From Silene conica (Eukaryota > Streptophyta > Magnoliopsida > Caryophyllales > Caryophyllaceae): DNA of 64,000 bases. Of this stretch, positions 34,473 through 45,167 are shown one piece after another. Both the position numbers and the translations under genes were made by a program. Within the stretch, counting starts at the first letter, position 1. The number at the start of each line of letters is the position of its first letter. The notes under the pieces are model-generated. The model did not search any database, was not told the DNA's origin, and saw only the letters and a list, made by a program, of their open reading frames with translations. The stretch is taken from contig CM055318.2 of assembly GCA_029255685.2 (NCBI GenBank), forward strand, positions 13,831,001-13,895,000, written 5' to 3'.

Positions 34473-36954
34473 TATAGATATAAGATGGGAAGGAGTTTCT
34501 AACTCACAAAAACTTACTTTTACATTGATCAAGATTATAAATATAGTTAAGTTACATTGAAGTTATAGCTTGACATTTAGTTATAAAAAAAGAAGAAAAC
34601 TATGTAATTTGTATCCTCATATTGTGAGTGATCAATGAAATTCCTAGTGTAATTATACTGAGGATGTAGCCAAGTTGGTGAATCTCGTAAATATTGTGTT
34701 CTTATTATTTTTCCAATTCTTATATTTATTATTGTGTGTGGTCTATAACAAAAATTCCTAAATAGACAATTAGCCCTCTTAACCCTCCCATCATTTCCCC
34801 ACCGTTTACTCCTACAATTAAGGGTGAGGACAAAAACTAGTCCTTTTATTGTTGTCGTGAGTTTGAAATTTGTACGGAGTAAGTACACTAGTTACTCCTA
34901 TACTTATGTACATGACATTTGAATCCGCATTAGCTAATCTCTCCAACGTCTCCTCAAGAAATATGAAGTTTAATCCAAACACCACGTATCGCGTATAGTG
35001 TATTTAGTGCACTTTCCCCTCTAAATTTATGGGCTTTTTAAGAGGGTTAGGTTGAGTACTTGAGTATATTTATTTTTAACTATTTTTTATTTTTTGTCTA
35101 TCTTATTTTTATTGATTATAATCAAAAATATTACACACGTACCTCCTTTGTATAATAATAATATATTTTTCGTATTATTTTTACTTAGGCTTTGTTCTTT
35201 TCTACTAGAAATAATCTGTTTTGATTGAACTGAATTTATAGGATTCGAACCAAAGTTATAGATTCTTAATTGAATTTATAAGATTTAAAGTGAATTTAAA
35301 TTAAGTAACTTGTACAAAAGAAAAGAATCTTAATTGACTTCTTTGTATACACAAACAAACACCCTAAGTAAGGTGTACAAACTAATCCTTGATTGGTTAA
35401 TGTTAGAAATCTTCTTTCGATTTGGTTAAAGATGACTTTTGCCATGAAATTTGTTACAATATTTTCTGTTTTTTACAAGTAGGAGTTCCGAAGGAATGTT
35501 CTTTTGTAAAGTGTTGGCGTGGAGTTAAGTCAATTAGAGACATAATAAATTTTCTAATCTAAAAATAGAAATTAAAATTATTTTATACAAGGTTAATAAA
35601 ATTACCCTCAAAAAAATTTGTTAATCAGGGAAAATTTGTTAAGAATAAATATATCATGACAAATTACCCTCAAAAAAAAAAATATATCATGACAAATTAG
35701 AGTATTGAAACTCCTATTTGCCATAAGAAGCGGAATAATCAAATAATCGTAACACATTTTCTACTTAGCTTATTAACATATGTCATAGGGTATAAAACCT
35801 ATATATATATCTGCAGCTTTCAATTGCAGCTTTCGATTGTTCTTTTATCAGTTTTTTTATTGCGGGTTAGGCCCTGTTTTTTCTGGCTTAATTTCAACTT
35901 CTTTTAATTTTGTTTGGCTATATTTCGTTAGGTTTTATTTACGTTCAATCAATTATGTTCAATTTATCTCTTCACAAAATTAACTTTTAATTCAAATAAA
36001 TTAATATTCACTCCAGTTCATCTCAATTTAGTTCAGTTAAGCTCTATTCCAATTAATTCAATTCAGCTCGTTTCAATAAAAAAGAGTGAGACGTTAGAAA
36101 TGTCAAATGTGTAGGGTAGGAGTTAGTTAAGTGCATGTTAACATTGTGTAGTATAAGAGTAAGTAAACATCGTCAGTTAGTTGGTTCGTTAGTTGCACAT
36201 CTCAAACTTTTGGATACGTTAGTTGCGGCAAAATTCACGAACAAAACGACTCAATTAGGCATCAACCAAAAGTCAAAACGACTCGTATGTTTTACAAATT
36301 TCTGCTAAATAAGGGCCACATTTGAATTTTGATAGTAACTTTCTAGGCCGCCTCTCCCTTTCTAATACTCTTACCAATTTAAATAGTATAATATTTTAAT
36401 TATATACTCATTAGTCATTACTCCACTTCATACGGAGTGTATGAATTTGCATAACATATAATAATTCATACCTTGTATTTATTTTCAAATTAGTATTATC
36501 ATGAAATATTGAAAATTTTATTACATGACTAAAGTTCCATTAAATTGTACAAGTCTCACCCTTATATTATCTAAGTATAATACACAAATATTTTTCTATG
36601 CTAAAAACATATACTAATTCTGGTCCAGCATATTGAATTTGAATTTTGAATCTACTGATTTATAACTTTTTGGTAGTTGGTAAACAACATATTCAATAAT
36701 TTTTAACATATTCAAAAGTTTTAGCACGTTTGACTAATCAATATTGTAATTTTAGTGTTTTGTAAAAATATATTGAAACAACATATTACAATATGTTGTT
36801 TACCTTTACATATTGATTAACATATTGTAAAAGAAAAGTTTACTTCATTTTACAAAGAAGACTAATAATCTGCTAATCTTAATTTCTCAATTACCATACA
36901 TTTAAATTAATTATGTTAATTGTAATATGCTAGTGAAACATTTGATAAAATGTA
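34473..36954. other. Intergenic DNA with Tourist-like remnants
   Basis: No gene recognised. Diverged fragments resembling the GGCCCTGTTC element at 37037 are visible at about 35188-35365 (GGCTTTGTTCTTTT... to ...AACACCC, including GAACTGAATTTATAGGATT) and about 35870-36090 (GGCCCTGTTTTTTCTGGCTTA...). The rest is AT-rich. Confidence 0.45.
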
Positions 36955-37036
36955 CTCCCTCCTACTTTTTATAAGTGTCCTAACCCCTATTGTCTGTTTC
37001 GATCTATTCACTAAAATGTCTCATTGTCTATATTTA

Positions 37037-37475
37037 GGCCCTGTTCTTTTGGACTGAAACTTAACTGAACTGAACTGAACTGAACTTATAGGATCTGAAC
37101 TGAACTGAACTGAACTTATAGGAACTGAACTGAACTTATAGGAACTGAACTTAACTGAACTTATAGGAACTGAACTGAACTGAACTTATAGGAACTGAAC
37201 TGAACTTATAGGAACTGAACTGAACTGAACTGAACTTATAGGAACTGAACTGAACTTATAGGAACTGAACTGAACTTAACTTAACTTAACTTATAGGATC
37301 TGAACTGAACTTAACTTATAGAATCTGAACTGAACTTAAAAAATCCGAACTTAATTAACTTTATTTTAATTTAAGTTAACTATTATTATTATTATTGTTG
37401 TTGTTGTTATTATTATTATTATTATTGTTGTTATTATTATTATGATTGTTATTATTGTTATTATTATTATTATTA

Positions 37476-37540
<65 letters not shown>

Positions 37541-38214
37541 CAATAGATGACATTGATAAAAAAATTAGTCTAAAACACAAGGTAGTTTAAAATATTTTCA
37601 ACTTTATATATAATGGTTTGTTCATAGTTCATAGTAGTACATAATACTACAATTACATTACGATAAAAATAATTCACTATTACAATTTTCTCTAACCATT
37701 TATTTTCTCTAACAATGGTGAAGAAGAAACCGATTAATGGGAGAGTGACAATTGGTGAGGGTGAGGGCGTCGTATGATGAGTTGTTGTTTTTTGGCATTA
37801 ACGAGGATGATAGTTTGACATTAATTAGAGAGTAAAAGACGGGTAAATTATTAATGAGTTGTTTTTTTTTATAGATGACGTGTATCGAATAACTAAAAGA
37901 AATGTTTGTATCGGTTGTTAAAAATAATACTCCGTATATAACTTTTCTTAATTGAGTTTATATGAACTAAACTTATAGGAACTGAACTGAACTGAACTTA
38001 TAGGAACTGAACTGAACTGAACTGAACTTATAGGAACTGAACTGAACTGAACTGAACTTATAGGAACTGAACTGAACTGAACTTATAGGATCTGAACTGA
38101 ACTGAACTTATAGGATCTGAACTGAACTTATAGGAACTGAACTGAACTGAACTGAACTTATAGGATCTGAAGTGAACTTAAGTTAAGTGACTTGAAGTCC
38201 AAAAGAACAGGGCC
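37037..38214. mobile_element. Harbinger/Tourist-like element with internal minisatellite
   Basis: A perfect 19-bp terminal inverted repeat, GGCCCTGTTCTTTTGGACT, is flanked by the 3-bp duplication TTA (37034-37036, 38215-38217), as for PIF/Harbinger elements. Both subterminal regions (37060-37335 and 37968-38172) are arrays of GAACTGAACTTATAGGAACT with variable numbers of the TGAAC pentamer. The core has an (ATT)n tract and unique AT-rich DNA. No transposase coding. Confidence 0.92.
37381..37536. repeat. (ATT)n microsatellite
   Basis: Nearly 160 bp of TAT/ATT trinucleotides with scattered GTT units, inside the Tourist-like element. Confidence 0.97.
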
Positions 38215-38669
38215 TTAGTATGTTTTTTTATTTGTTTTTTTACCATTTTACCCTTACATATTTCCACGTATTACCCTCATCCACTCCTAACCCAACCCAA
38301 AATATTAAACCGAATCGCGAAACGTCGTCGACGTTTTGCGAAAAATCGTCGACGTTTTTTTGACAAATGACCAAACTACCCTTAGCTTCTTCACTCTCTC
38401 CTTTAAAATTCAATAACTAAGAACACTCTCCCTTAGCCTCCCTTAACCGAGAACACACCACACCACCACCACACGTGACCGCCGTGCACCGCCACCGCCG
38501 AGCACCTCCACCGTCGCCACCTACACGACCGAAAAAAACAAGGTTAGTTGTTGTTTTTGTTATTTCTTATTGTTATTTGTTAGTTATTATTGTTATGTTG
38601 TTAGTAGTATTGTTGTTGTTGTTAGAATGGTAGGATTAGAATGAATGGAAAGGAGAAACACGATATTGG

Positions 38670-39685
38670 TAGGTGTCGGAGATGTGGTTTACACGGGGGT
38701 GGGACGTGTGAACTACACGGCTAGGGGGGTTAGGACGTGGGAATGGGGTGGCTTAAGTGGGTAGGGACGTGCAGATGGCACGTCCATGGTTGGTCGGGAC
38801 TAGAGATGGCAATGGATCCCGGATCCTACCCAGATCCACCAGACCCTATACCCAAGGGTAGGATATGGATCTCATTATTTTAGATCCTTAGGATCCGGGT
38901 CAGATCCATATCCTTATACGACTATGAGGGTAGGATCTGGATCCCACCACTAAGATCCAGATCCTACCCTTGGATCCTCTTTGAGTTTCTATAAGGGTAA
39001 TTTTTGGATAGATTCGACCCTTCTAAGGTAGATCATGGAAATAAGGAATGAAGTATTAGTGTTTAGTTTGTTTGAATAATTTGTTTTATTATAAATTGTT
39101 GGAATTATAATTATTTTGTGATTTGTAAACCTTATTTGTAAGTTGTTATAAGACTTTTTAACCCTTTGTACACTCTTTTTGTTTCTTTTGGACTATGATT
39201 TTTAAACTAGTGAAGCTAATAAAGGTTAATTCTACTAAAACATCGTCTCTAATTTACAAGTAAAAGTGAAATAGTTTATAATAGTGACTTGGTGCGTTTT
39301 CATTTGAATGTATCGTTTAAGATTGACGGATATGGATTTTACCCAGATCCTATCCAGATCCTTAAGATACGGATATGGATCTACAAATTTCGGACCCTCA
39401 GGATAAGGGTAGGATTTGGATATACCATTTAGAAATGGATCCGGATCTGGATCCTATAGGATCCTGTCCAGATCCTACCCATTGCCATCTCTAGTCGGGA
39501 CGTGTGATCCACACGTCCATGGTTGGTAGGGACGTGTGAACCACACGTCCATGGATGGTCGGGACGTGTGAACCACACGTCTATAGACGGCAGGGACGTG
39601 TAGTTCACACGTCTAAGGGGGGAAGGGACGTGTGAACAACACGTCTAGGTGGGGTTGGGACGTGTAGTTCACATGTCCCTCATGG
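38670..39685. repeat. Left palindromic GGGACGTGTG array of the MULE
   Basis: Units such as GGGACGTGTGAACCACACGT repeat with a period of about 32-33 bp at 38670-38800 and 39494-39685. The array is split by the hAT MITE at 38801-39493. Each unit is close to an inverted repeat (ACGTGTG...CACACGT). The array lies within a probable intron (donor 38543, acceptor 39746) upstream of the 143-codon ORF. Confidence 0.85.
38801..39493. mobile_element. hAT-type MITE nested in the MULE
   Basis: Inverted ends TAGAGATGGCAATGG are flanked by a perfect 8-bp duplication GTCGGGAC (38793-38800, 39494-39501) lying inside the palindromic array. The subterminal regions are rich in GGATCC/AGATCC repeats (for example CCCAGATCC, GGATCCGGGT). 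693 bp, no coding capacity. Confidence 0.95.
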
Positions 39686-39748
39686 TTCGGGTTTTTTTTA
39701 CGTTCTAACCGTATGTTTTCAATTTTAATTCTTTAAATTTTTTCAGGA

Positions 39749-40180
39749 ATGGCAAACATGCCGTTGAACGATGAAACTTGGCTTTCACAACGGATTGCAG
39801 AAGCTGAGACAGATCTCGCAAGCCCTGCAGCGGAAAACCCGATGGTGAAAGAGTCTCTTGAACATCAACGCGACTACTGGATCAAGAGGAGTGACGTAGT
39901 CTGGTTAGTTAACGAAGCTGCAAGTTCGTACCCTCGACGCCCTGACACTCGCCGCCTTGCTGAAGCGAGAAACATGATACGTCTTCAACCCCCGGTCTTA
40001 TCTCAACAGGCAATGCATGTGTATTGCAAGATTATGGACGTCATTAGAATGTTTGAAGAGAATCACCCCGACGTTAGCGGTTCTCCTGAGATGCGTGGTT
40101 GGTGGGAGTTTGAGAAGATTTTTTTAAAGATAACCGGGGTTATCCCTCCGTATTTTTCGTTTTGGGCCAATGAGGTCTGA
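39749..40180 (+). CDS. Unrecognised 143-residue ORF of the MULE, convergent to its transposase
   Basis: The open frame starts with MANMPLNDETWLSQ immediately after a good intron acceptor (TTTTTTTCAG/GA, 39746). The upstream exon and donor (AAG/GTTAGT at 38543) lie near the left terminus, so this looks like a two-exon gene with a non-coding first exon. I do not recognise the family. The protein is soluble-looking and helical, with segments RRPDTRRLAEARNMIRL, MHVYCKIMDVIRMFEENHP and a C-terminus rich in aromatics (WWEFEKIFLKITGVIPPYFSFW). Unlike the neighbouring transposase it has no stop or frameshift. It ends 268 bp from the transposase stop, tail to tail. By position it is comparable to mudrB of MuDR, but no sequence relationship is claimed. 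Confidence 0.55.
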   Translation: MANMPLNDETWLSQRIAEAETDLASPAAENPMVKESLEHQRDYWIKRSDVVWLVNEAASSYPRRPDTRRLAEARNMIRLQPPVLSQQAMHVYCKIMDVIRMFEENHPDVSGSPEMRGWWEFEKIFLKITGVIPPYFSFWANEV

Positions 40181-40448
40181 AGGATGAGATGTATTAGTTA
40201 ACAATGAAATCGCTTTGTTTGTTTGAACGTTTTTAATTTGATAGATGGTATCTTTGTAATTTGTTTCACAATGAAATCGCGATTATAATGAACATGAAAA
40301 TCATTCGAAAAACGGTAACATTTTGAAATTTGAAATCACAACGGTTACAATTAAATATTACAACCTAAAGAATACAAATAAATCTCAACCTAAATAATAC
40401 AAATATATCACAACCTAAAGAATACAACCTAAAGAATACAAATAAATC

Positions 40449-43400
40449 TCAACCCGGGGGAGGCTGTCTTCGGCGCCGAGGAGTTCGAGGTGTTGTTCCC
40501 ATCAAAGTATGCCATCTTTCGATGTTCGACGTGTACAAATCGGCATAATGTGCAACTGCATCTTCTCTTACCCACGCCCAACAAAGATCGATCGGTGGCA
40601 TGGGTGCTTCGCTCAGTGGGCCACTGTAGTGCAATCTCATCCAATGGTCATGGTAGTGTACGATCCACATGACACCGTACGGCCTCGACACGTGACCCGT
40701 GGCCCTCAGCGGTAAGAATGTATAACAATTCCAATTCCTGACTCCTTTGTGGACGTACTGGCCGATACAACAGATAGTCTAGTTAAACAACGACGCAAAG
40801 ACAGTCAAATACTCGGAAGACATCCAATGATGTTCACCGCAACCCCCGCTACCCGTAAACTCGATAGCCCTCAAGGTATGATCCCATCTGCTCAAAAGCG
40901 GAGGCGTGCGAGGAGACTCATCAAACACTGTCTTGTACACATCGTTTCCCTGAAGCTCTCTAAGACACCACGCTCTCATGACCAAGTGGTCCTGTTCTCG
41001 ACCCCGGGCGGCATGCGATAGTACCCTATAACCACAATGACCATCAGCAACACCATCAACCCCACCATCAAAGTGTGCCCATAAGTCTTGGGGGACTGCA
41101 TATTTTTTTGCCCAAGAACACAAAGGTCCCGTTGTGTAACCGACCTCCAATGGTGCACCAACAGGTCCATCTCCGAAATCAGACACCGTACTGACAGAAG
41201 GTGTCGTCGAAGGGCTGGAAAAAAACTTGGCACTTCTACGGGCAGCATGCTCAAAAGCGGACTTGTCCGAGTAGTGGAACCCCTCGGTCTCCCCTTAGGG
41301 TTTTCTCGAACCTCAGGTGGACGAATATCTTCATCTGCCGGGTGGAGACCATCTCGAAGTTTCTCAATGATTACCCGTCTCTTCGCCGGATCGACCCCTC
41401 TAGCCTGCTCTATAAGAGCATCAAACTCATCATCATCGGTCTTCGGCCTATATTCGGGACTGTCGTACACCAAAGTCCTCCAAAACAAGTGCACATCCTC
41501 AACGTGGACCCTCCTACGGTTTCTTTGCATCAGAATCATAATGCAGGCACAAGGCAACCCGTGAGTAGTCTGTATCGCACATCCACAATTCTGTTCAAGC
41601 CCATTCCCCAGCTCAATCCCCCTCCTAAACTCATCTTCCAGTAACCTAATGGCTTTGATAGACACATGATTTCGCAATAAGGAGAAAAACGGTCCAGCAC
41701 TTACAGAGTTGGTCAACGACGTCTGTAACTCATGTCGAATCTTGGAGTGTTGAGCTTCAAGCATGGAGTGAATACGAGTCCACATGGTGTCGAGGTTCAA
41801 GTTTTGACTCTTCAACCAAGCTTTAAGGAGGGCATGACACGACTCTACCCGGGAAGTGGCCGTGTTACCGAGATGAAAGTATTCGTTCGTATAGAAAACA
41901 ACGAACTTCTTCTTGTAATGCGCCCATGTTCTCTGCACATAATCAGCCAAATCTACCCAAGTTTCAGAAAAGGTTTCCCATGCTCTCCCAAACTCACCTT
42001 GTGTGCTTGCATTGATGACCCGGTACCAACCCGTTTCCTTACTATGCAATATCATGTCTTTGTACATCATCATCTTTCTTGAATTTTTTACTCTGGTCTC
42101 AATGGCTTTGTTCACATGCCAACGACACAAAATGTGAGAAGTTTCCGGATAGAGGTCCTCAATAGCCCGGATCAAGCTCAACTCTCGCTCAGTGACAAGA
42201 GTAGGCATAGGTGACGCCCCCAGAAGCAGCTCCTCTAATCTCCGCAACATCCACCCATAAGATGTATCATTTTCAGACGGAAGGAGAACGGTGGCAATTA
42301 AGAAGAAGGATCCGACCGGTGTAACGCCAACTATCTCAATCAGTGCAATCTTCAAAACATTGGTCGAGTAGGTGGCGTCGATAAGAGCGACATATGGGTA
42401 AGCACGGAATAGTTTGACGGATTCCGGATGACACATAAACACATGAGTCAACTCTTTCGTATCGGGGTCTGATTCGTGCCACTCCACATATTGGGCAGCA
42501 ACTGCTACAGCCAACAGTTGTTAAGCGAGATTCCTACTTTCTCTCATCTCGCGCCGAACCTTGTTCGACTCGCTATAAATTTGGGTGCTACTTGGTTGGG
42601 GTTTTTCCGGGGTCGTTTTATGAAGAGCGTTCTTGATATCCCTCGGCGAAATATTAGCCCGGACTTGTTGCCTCACAAATTCTTTCTCTTCGGCATCCAA
42701 GCCGGCAAAATGTCTATCCCCATCTTTATAGGTCGCTACTTCGTGGTTGTGAAAACCCGCGTTAGTCGAAGTAATTACGTACAAGCAATCGTGGGATTCC
42801 CATCATCCAAATGAGCGTACTTCTGCACCGCTCGAATCCTAAACAAACATCCGCACTTAGCCGATCCTCTCTTGGTAGAATTCCCCGGTTTCTCAGGATC
42901 GATCTTCTTTTTGGTTCGGCCGTACCTTGAACAACGGAAGTACGACCCGACCAACTCCGGTTGTTTGCGATTTTTCGCCCCATTTGTTGCCTTCACTAAG
43001 GCAAAACCATTATCCATAGCTACTTTTTGAGCCCAGTCAAACGCCTCATCCCGACTATCAAAAGATATATCCGTCTCAAATAATCGGTTGTAATCAACCC
43101 CATTTCCACCAAATTTCTCAAACGAATCCTGTTAATACGCAAAATTGGTAAGGATTATATTAAAAAATATTAAAAACCACTTAATTTTTGTTAAAAACTG
43201 AGTAAAAATAACGGAAAGTAAAGGTCTTGAAAACTGGCCGTCCAAGCATGGTCTGGACGTGAATAGTGCACGTCCAAACCACGCATGGACGTGTACTATA
43301 CACGTCCAGGCATGGTATGGACGTGCACTATTCACGTCCAGACCATGCATGGACGGCCAGGATTAACGTCCAAGCATGGTCTGGACGTGAATAGTGCACG

Positions 43401-43697
43401 TCCATACCATGCCTGGACGTGAATAGTACACGTCCATGCGTGGTTTGGACGTGCACTATTCACGTCCAGACCATGCTTGGACGTGTGGTTTGGTCGTCCT
43501 TTCCACGCGAGGACGACCATTTTTCAAGTCCATTGCAAAAATACGATTGATTTTACGTAGTCTAATTCTATGGCTTCTACGTCTAATTCAACCTAATTTC
43601 TACTAAAGGGCTAAAACAATAATTCAACAAAAATTAATTGAAAAAAAAAATTAAGATTTTAATTACTTACCGATGAATCGTTGTCGTCGTTTGACAT
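40449..43697 (-). pseudogene. Decayed MULE transposase, FAR1-like DNA-binding, MULE core, SWIM and OTU-like domains
   Basis: Exon 1 (43697-43671, MSNDDNDSS) is followed by an intron holding the right palindromic array, then the main exon from 43128. Visible in order are a FAR1-type N-terminal domain (VGSYFRCSRYGR...KCGCLFRIRAV, STNAGFHNHEV), the MULE core (YVALIDATYSTN, SYGWMLRRLEELL, VTERELSLIRAIEDLYP, ILCRWHVNKAIE), a SWIM-type motif (CGCAIQTTHGLPCACI) and an OTU-like cysteine protease segment (VADGHCGYRVLS). It is broken by in-frame stops at 42521-42523 and 40779-40781 and by frameshifts near 42790 and 41268. The second catalytic position, usually Asp in VTDR-type motifs, is Glu here. Predicted inactive. 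Confidence 0.9.
43236..43490. repeat. Right palindromic GGACGTG array of the MULE
   Basis: Alternating TGGACGTGAATAGTGCACGT and CACGTCCA...CATGCATGGACG units at about 34 bp period, strongly palindromic. It lies in the first intron of the transposase gene (about 43129-43670) and mirrors the left array at 38670-39685. Confidence 0.88.
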
Positions 43698-44001
43698 TGA
43701 ATCGTTGTCGTTGTTTGATGTTGTTGATCGATGTTGAAACCGTTTTTTTGGATTTTATGTTGTTTTTGTTGTGAGAGTTTCAGAGAAAAGAAGGTAGAGA
43801 GATAAAGAGAAAAGGGCATGCTATGTCTTTTTTATAGAAAATGCCGACGATTTTTCGCAAAACGCCGACGACCTTTCGCAACCCCCATATTAAACAACTA
43901 ATATTCTTTACCCCTACACAACCCAAAAATATTAAACAATTAATATTCCTTCAATTTTGTGCTATACTCACAATGAAACACTTATAAAAAGTAAGGGGGT
44001 A

Positions 44002-45167
44002 TCATTTATAATTGGCTTTTTTAATTTGCTCATGCTGAAATTAATCCGTTGTTTATCATAGAGGACCTGTGTATCATACTTGCAAATACCAACAATTGCG
44101 AACCCATTGATTTACTAATAGCTAAGTTAGCAACAATCAACCACTTCATTAGTGTGATTTTACCTCTCACAAATTCTAATTTAATGAGAAAGATCCTTCA
44201 TTAAGAAAGTACCAAATCTTCCAATAAGAGCATGCCAAAACTTGAATGAGACATAATTAACTATAGCAATTAGCAATATATATGTGGAATAATAATAATG
44301 TAAACATTAATTGAAGGAGAGAAATAAAATGAAGAGTATAAATATAGCAAAAAACATATTCCAAATAATAATCACAAGTTAATCTACTTTTCCCACCTTT
44401 GCCCATCTCTTCCTAAGAATAACCACCCTTACAAGATATACTCTTTTCATTCTCAAGCATCATTTTCCTATTTTCCTATTTTTCTTATTTTCCTATTTTC
44501 CCTCTTCTTTTTCTTCTTCTCCTTCTCCTTCTTGGCCTCCATCATTCTTTACATCTCTTCTTCATCCAACGTCTCTTCGCCGCACTTAGAGGGTTATTCA
44601 CCATTTGCGACTTGAGCTTTTTTCCGCGGCTTCCCTATTCTAGGAGCTCTCTTCTCGTTTCCCTTATCAATTTATCATTAAGAGAGCTCTTAGAATTATT
44701 TCCAACAGAAAACCCGGAAATTAAAATCCGTAAAATGACTGCCCAAGGTATGGAATGACTATCGTTTTTATCCATCAAATCATCATTTTCATAGAATGTA
44801 TGGAATGACTATGTTATTTTTATTATGAGTCATCCAAAAACGGTCCCTCAAGGTAGGTGACTCTTTGACGGGTAATTTGTTGTTTACAATTTTCAAGGTC
44901 AAATTTATTAGAACGTGATTGTTTTTTTACTCATTTGTAAGAAATTTGCACGGTAAAAGTTGTAACAAAATTACAATTCTATTGTACAAAAAGGGACCAA
45001 TCTGTAATAAAGAATGGTTATTTTTCATTCAGTTATAAAAAGCGGTCACTGTTTAATCACAAGTGTTGGCTATTTATCGAAAAGTGGTTACATGTTTAAG
45101 TCGCAAGTACGACGGTTGTAGCATAGAATTTGCATTAAGTAAATAAAGGGTACTCTGTTTCTGAAAT
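44002..45167. other. RLCK upstream region and leader
   Basis: A long pyrimidine-rich tract (44460-44600) followed by plausible leader sequence precedes the kinase gene. At 44735 a short frame, ATG ACT GCC CAA G, ends at a GTATGG donor. Joined to an acceptor at 45188-45189 it would enter the kinase frame in phase, giving an alternative N-terminus (MTAQ-EIQKNHE). Transcript data would be needed to choose. Confidence 0.45.

Larger units (their letters stand above)
38311..43886. mobile_element. MULE with FAR1/OTU-type transposase gene
   Basis: Inverted ends of about 40 bp (both contain GTTTTGCGAAAAATCGTCG) are flanked by a perfect 9-bp duplication ATATTAAAC (38302-38310, 43887-43895), the MULE signature. 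The 5576 bp contains a decayed transposase gene on the minus strand (40449-43697), a convergent plus-strand ORF (39749-40180), palindromic ACGTCC arrays near both ends, and an inserted hAT MITE (38801-39493). The convergent two-gene layout resembles maize MuDR. Confidence 0.93.
36955..43999. mobile_element. Stowaway-like MITE split by nested insertions
   Basis: Outer inverted ends read CTCCCTCCTACTTTTTATAA (left) and CCCCCTTACTTTTTATAA on the other strand (right), with TA duplications at 36953-36954 and 44000-44001. Without the two insertions the host is about 290 bp and aligns in order with the MITE at 31595-31869 (TGTCTCATTGTC, TTACCATTTTACCCTTAC, CCAACCCAAAATATTAAAC, TCACAATG). Inserts are a Harbinger/Tourist-like element (37037-38214) and a MULE (38311-43886). 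Confidence 0.9.

Noticed and set aside
37060..38172. TGAAC repeats as telomere-like or centromeric satellite
   Set aside because: They are confined within the perfect TIRs of one Tourist-like element and do not match plant telomere sequence.
41088..42082. Plus-strand ORFs of 116-158 codons
   Set aside because: They are antisense to the MULE transposase pseudogene, whose minus-strand frame has clear domain matches.
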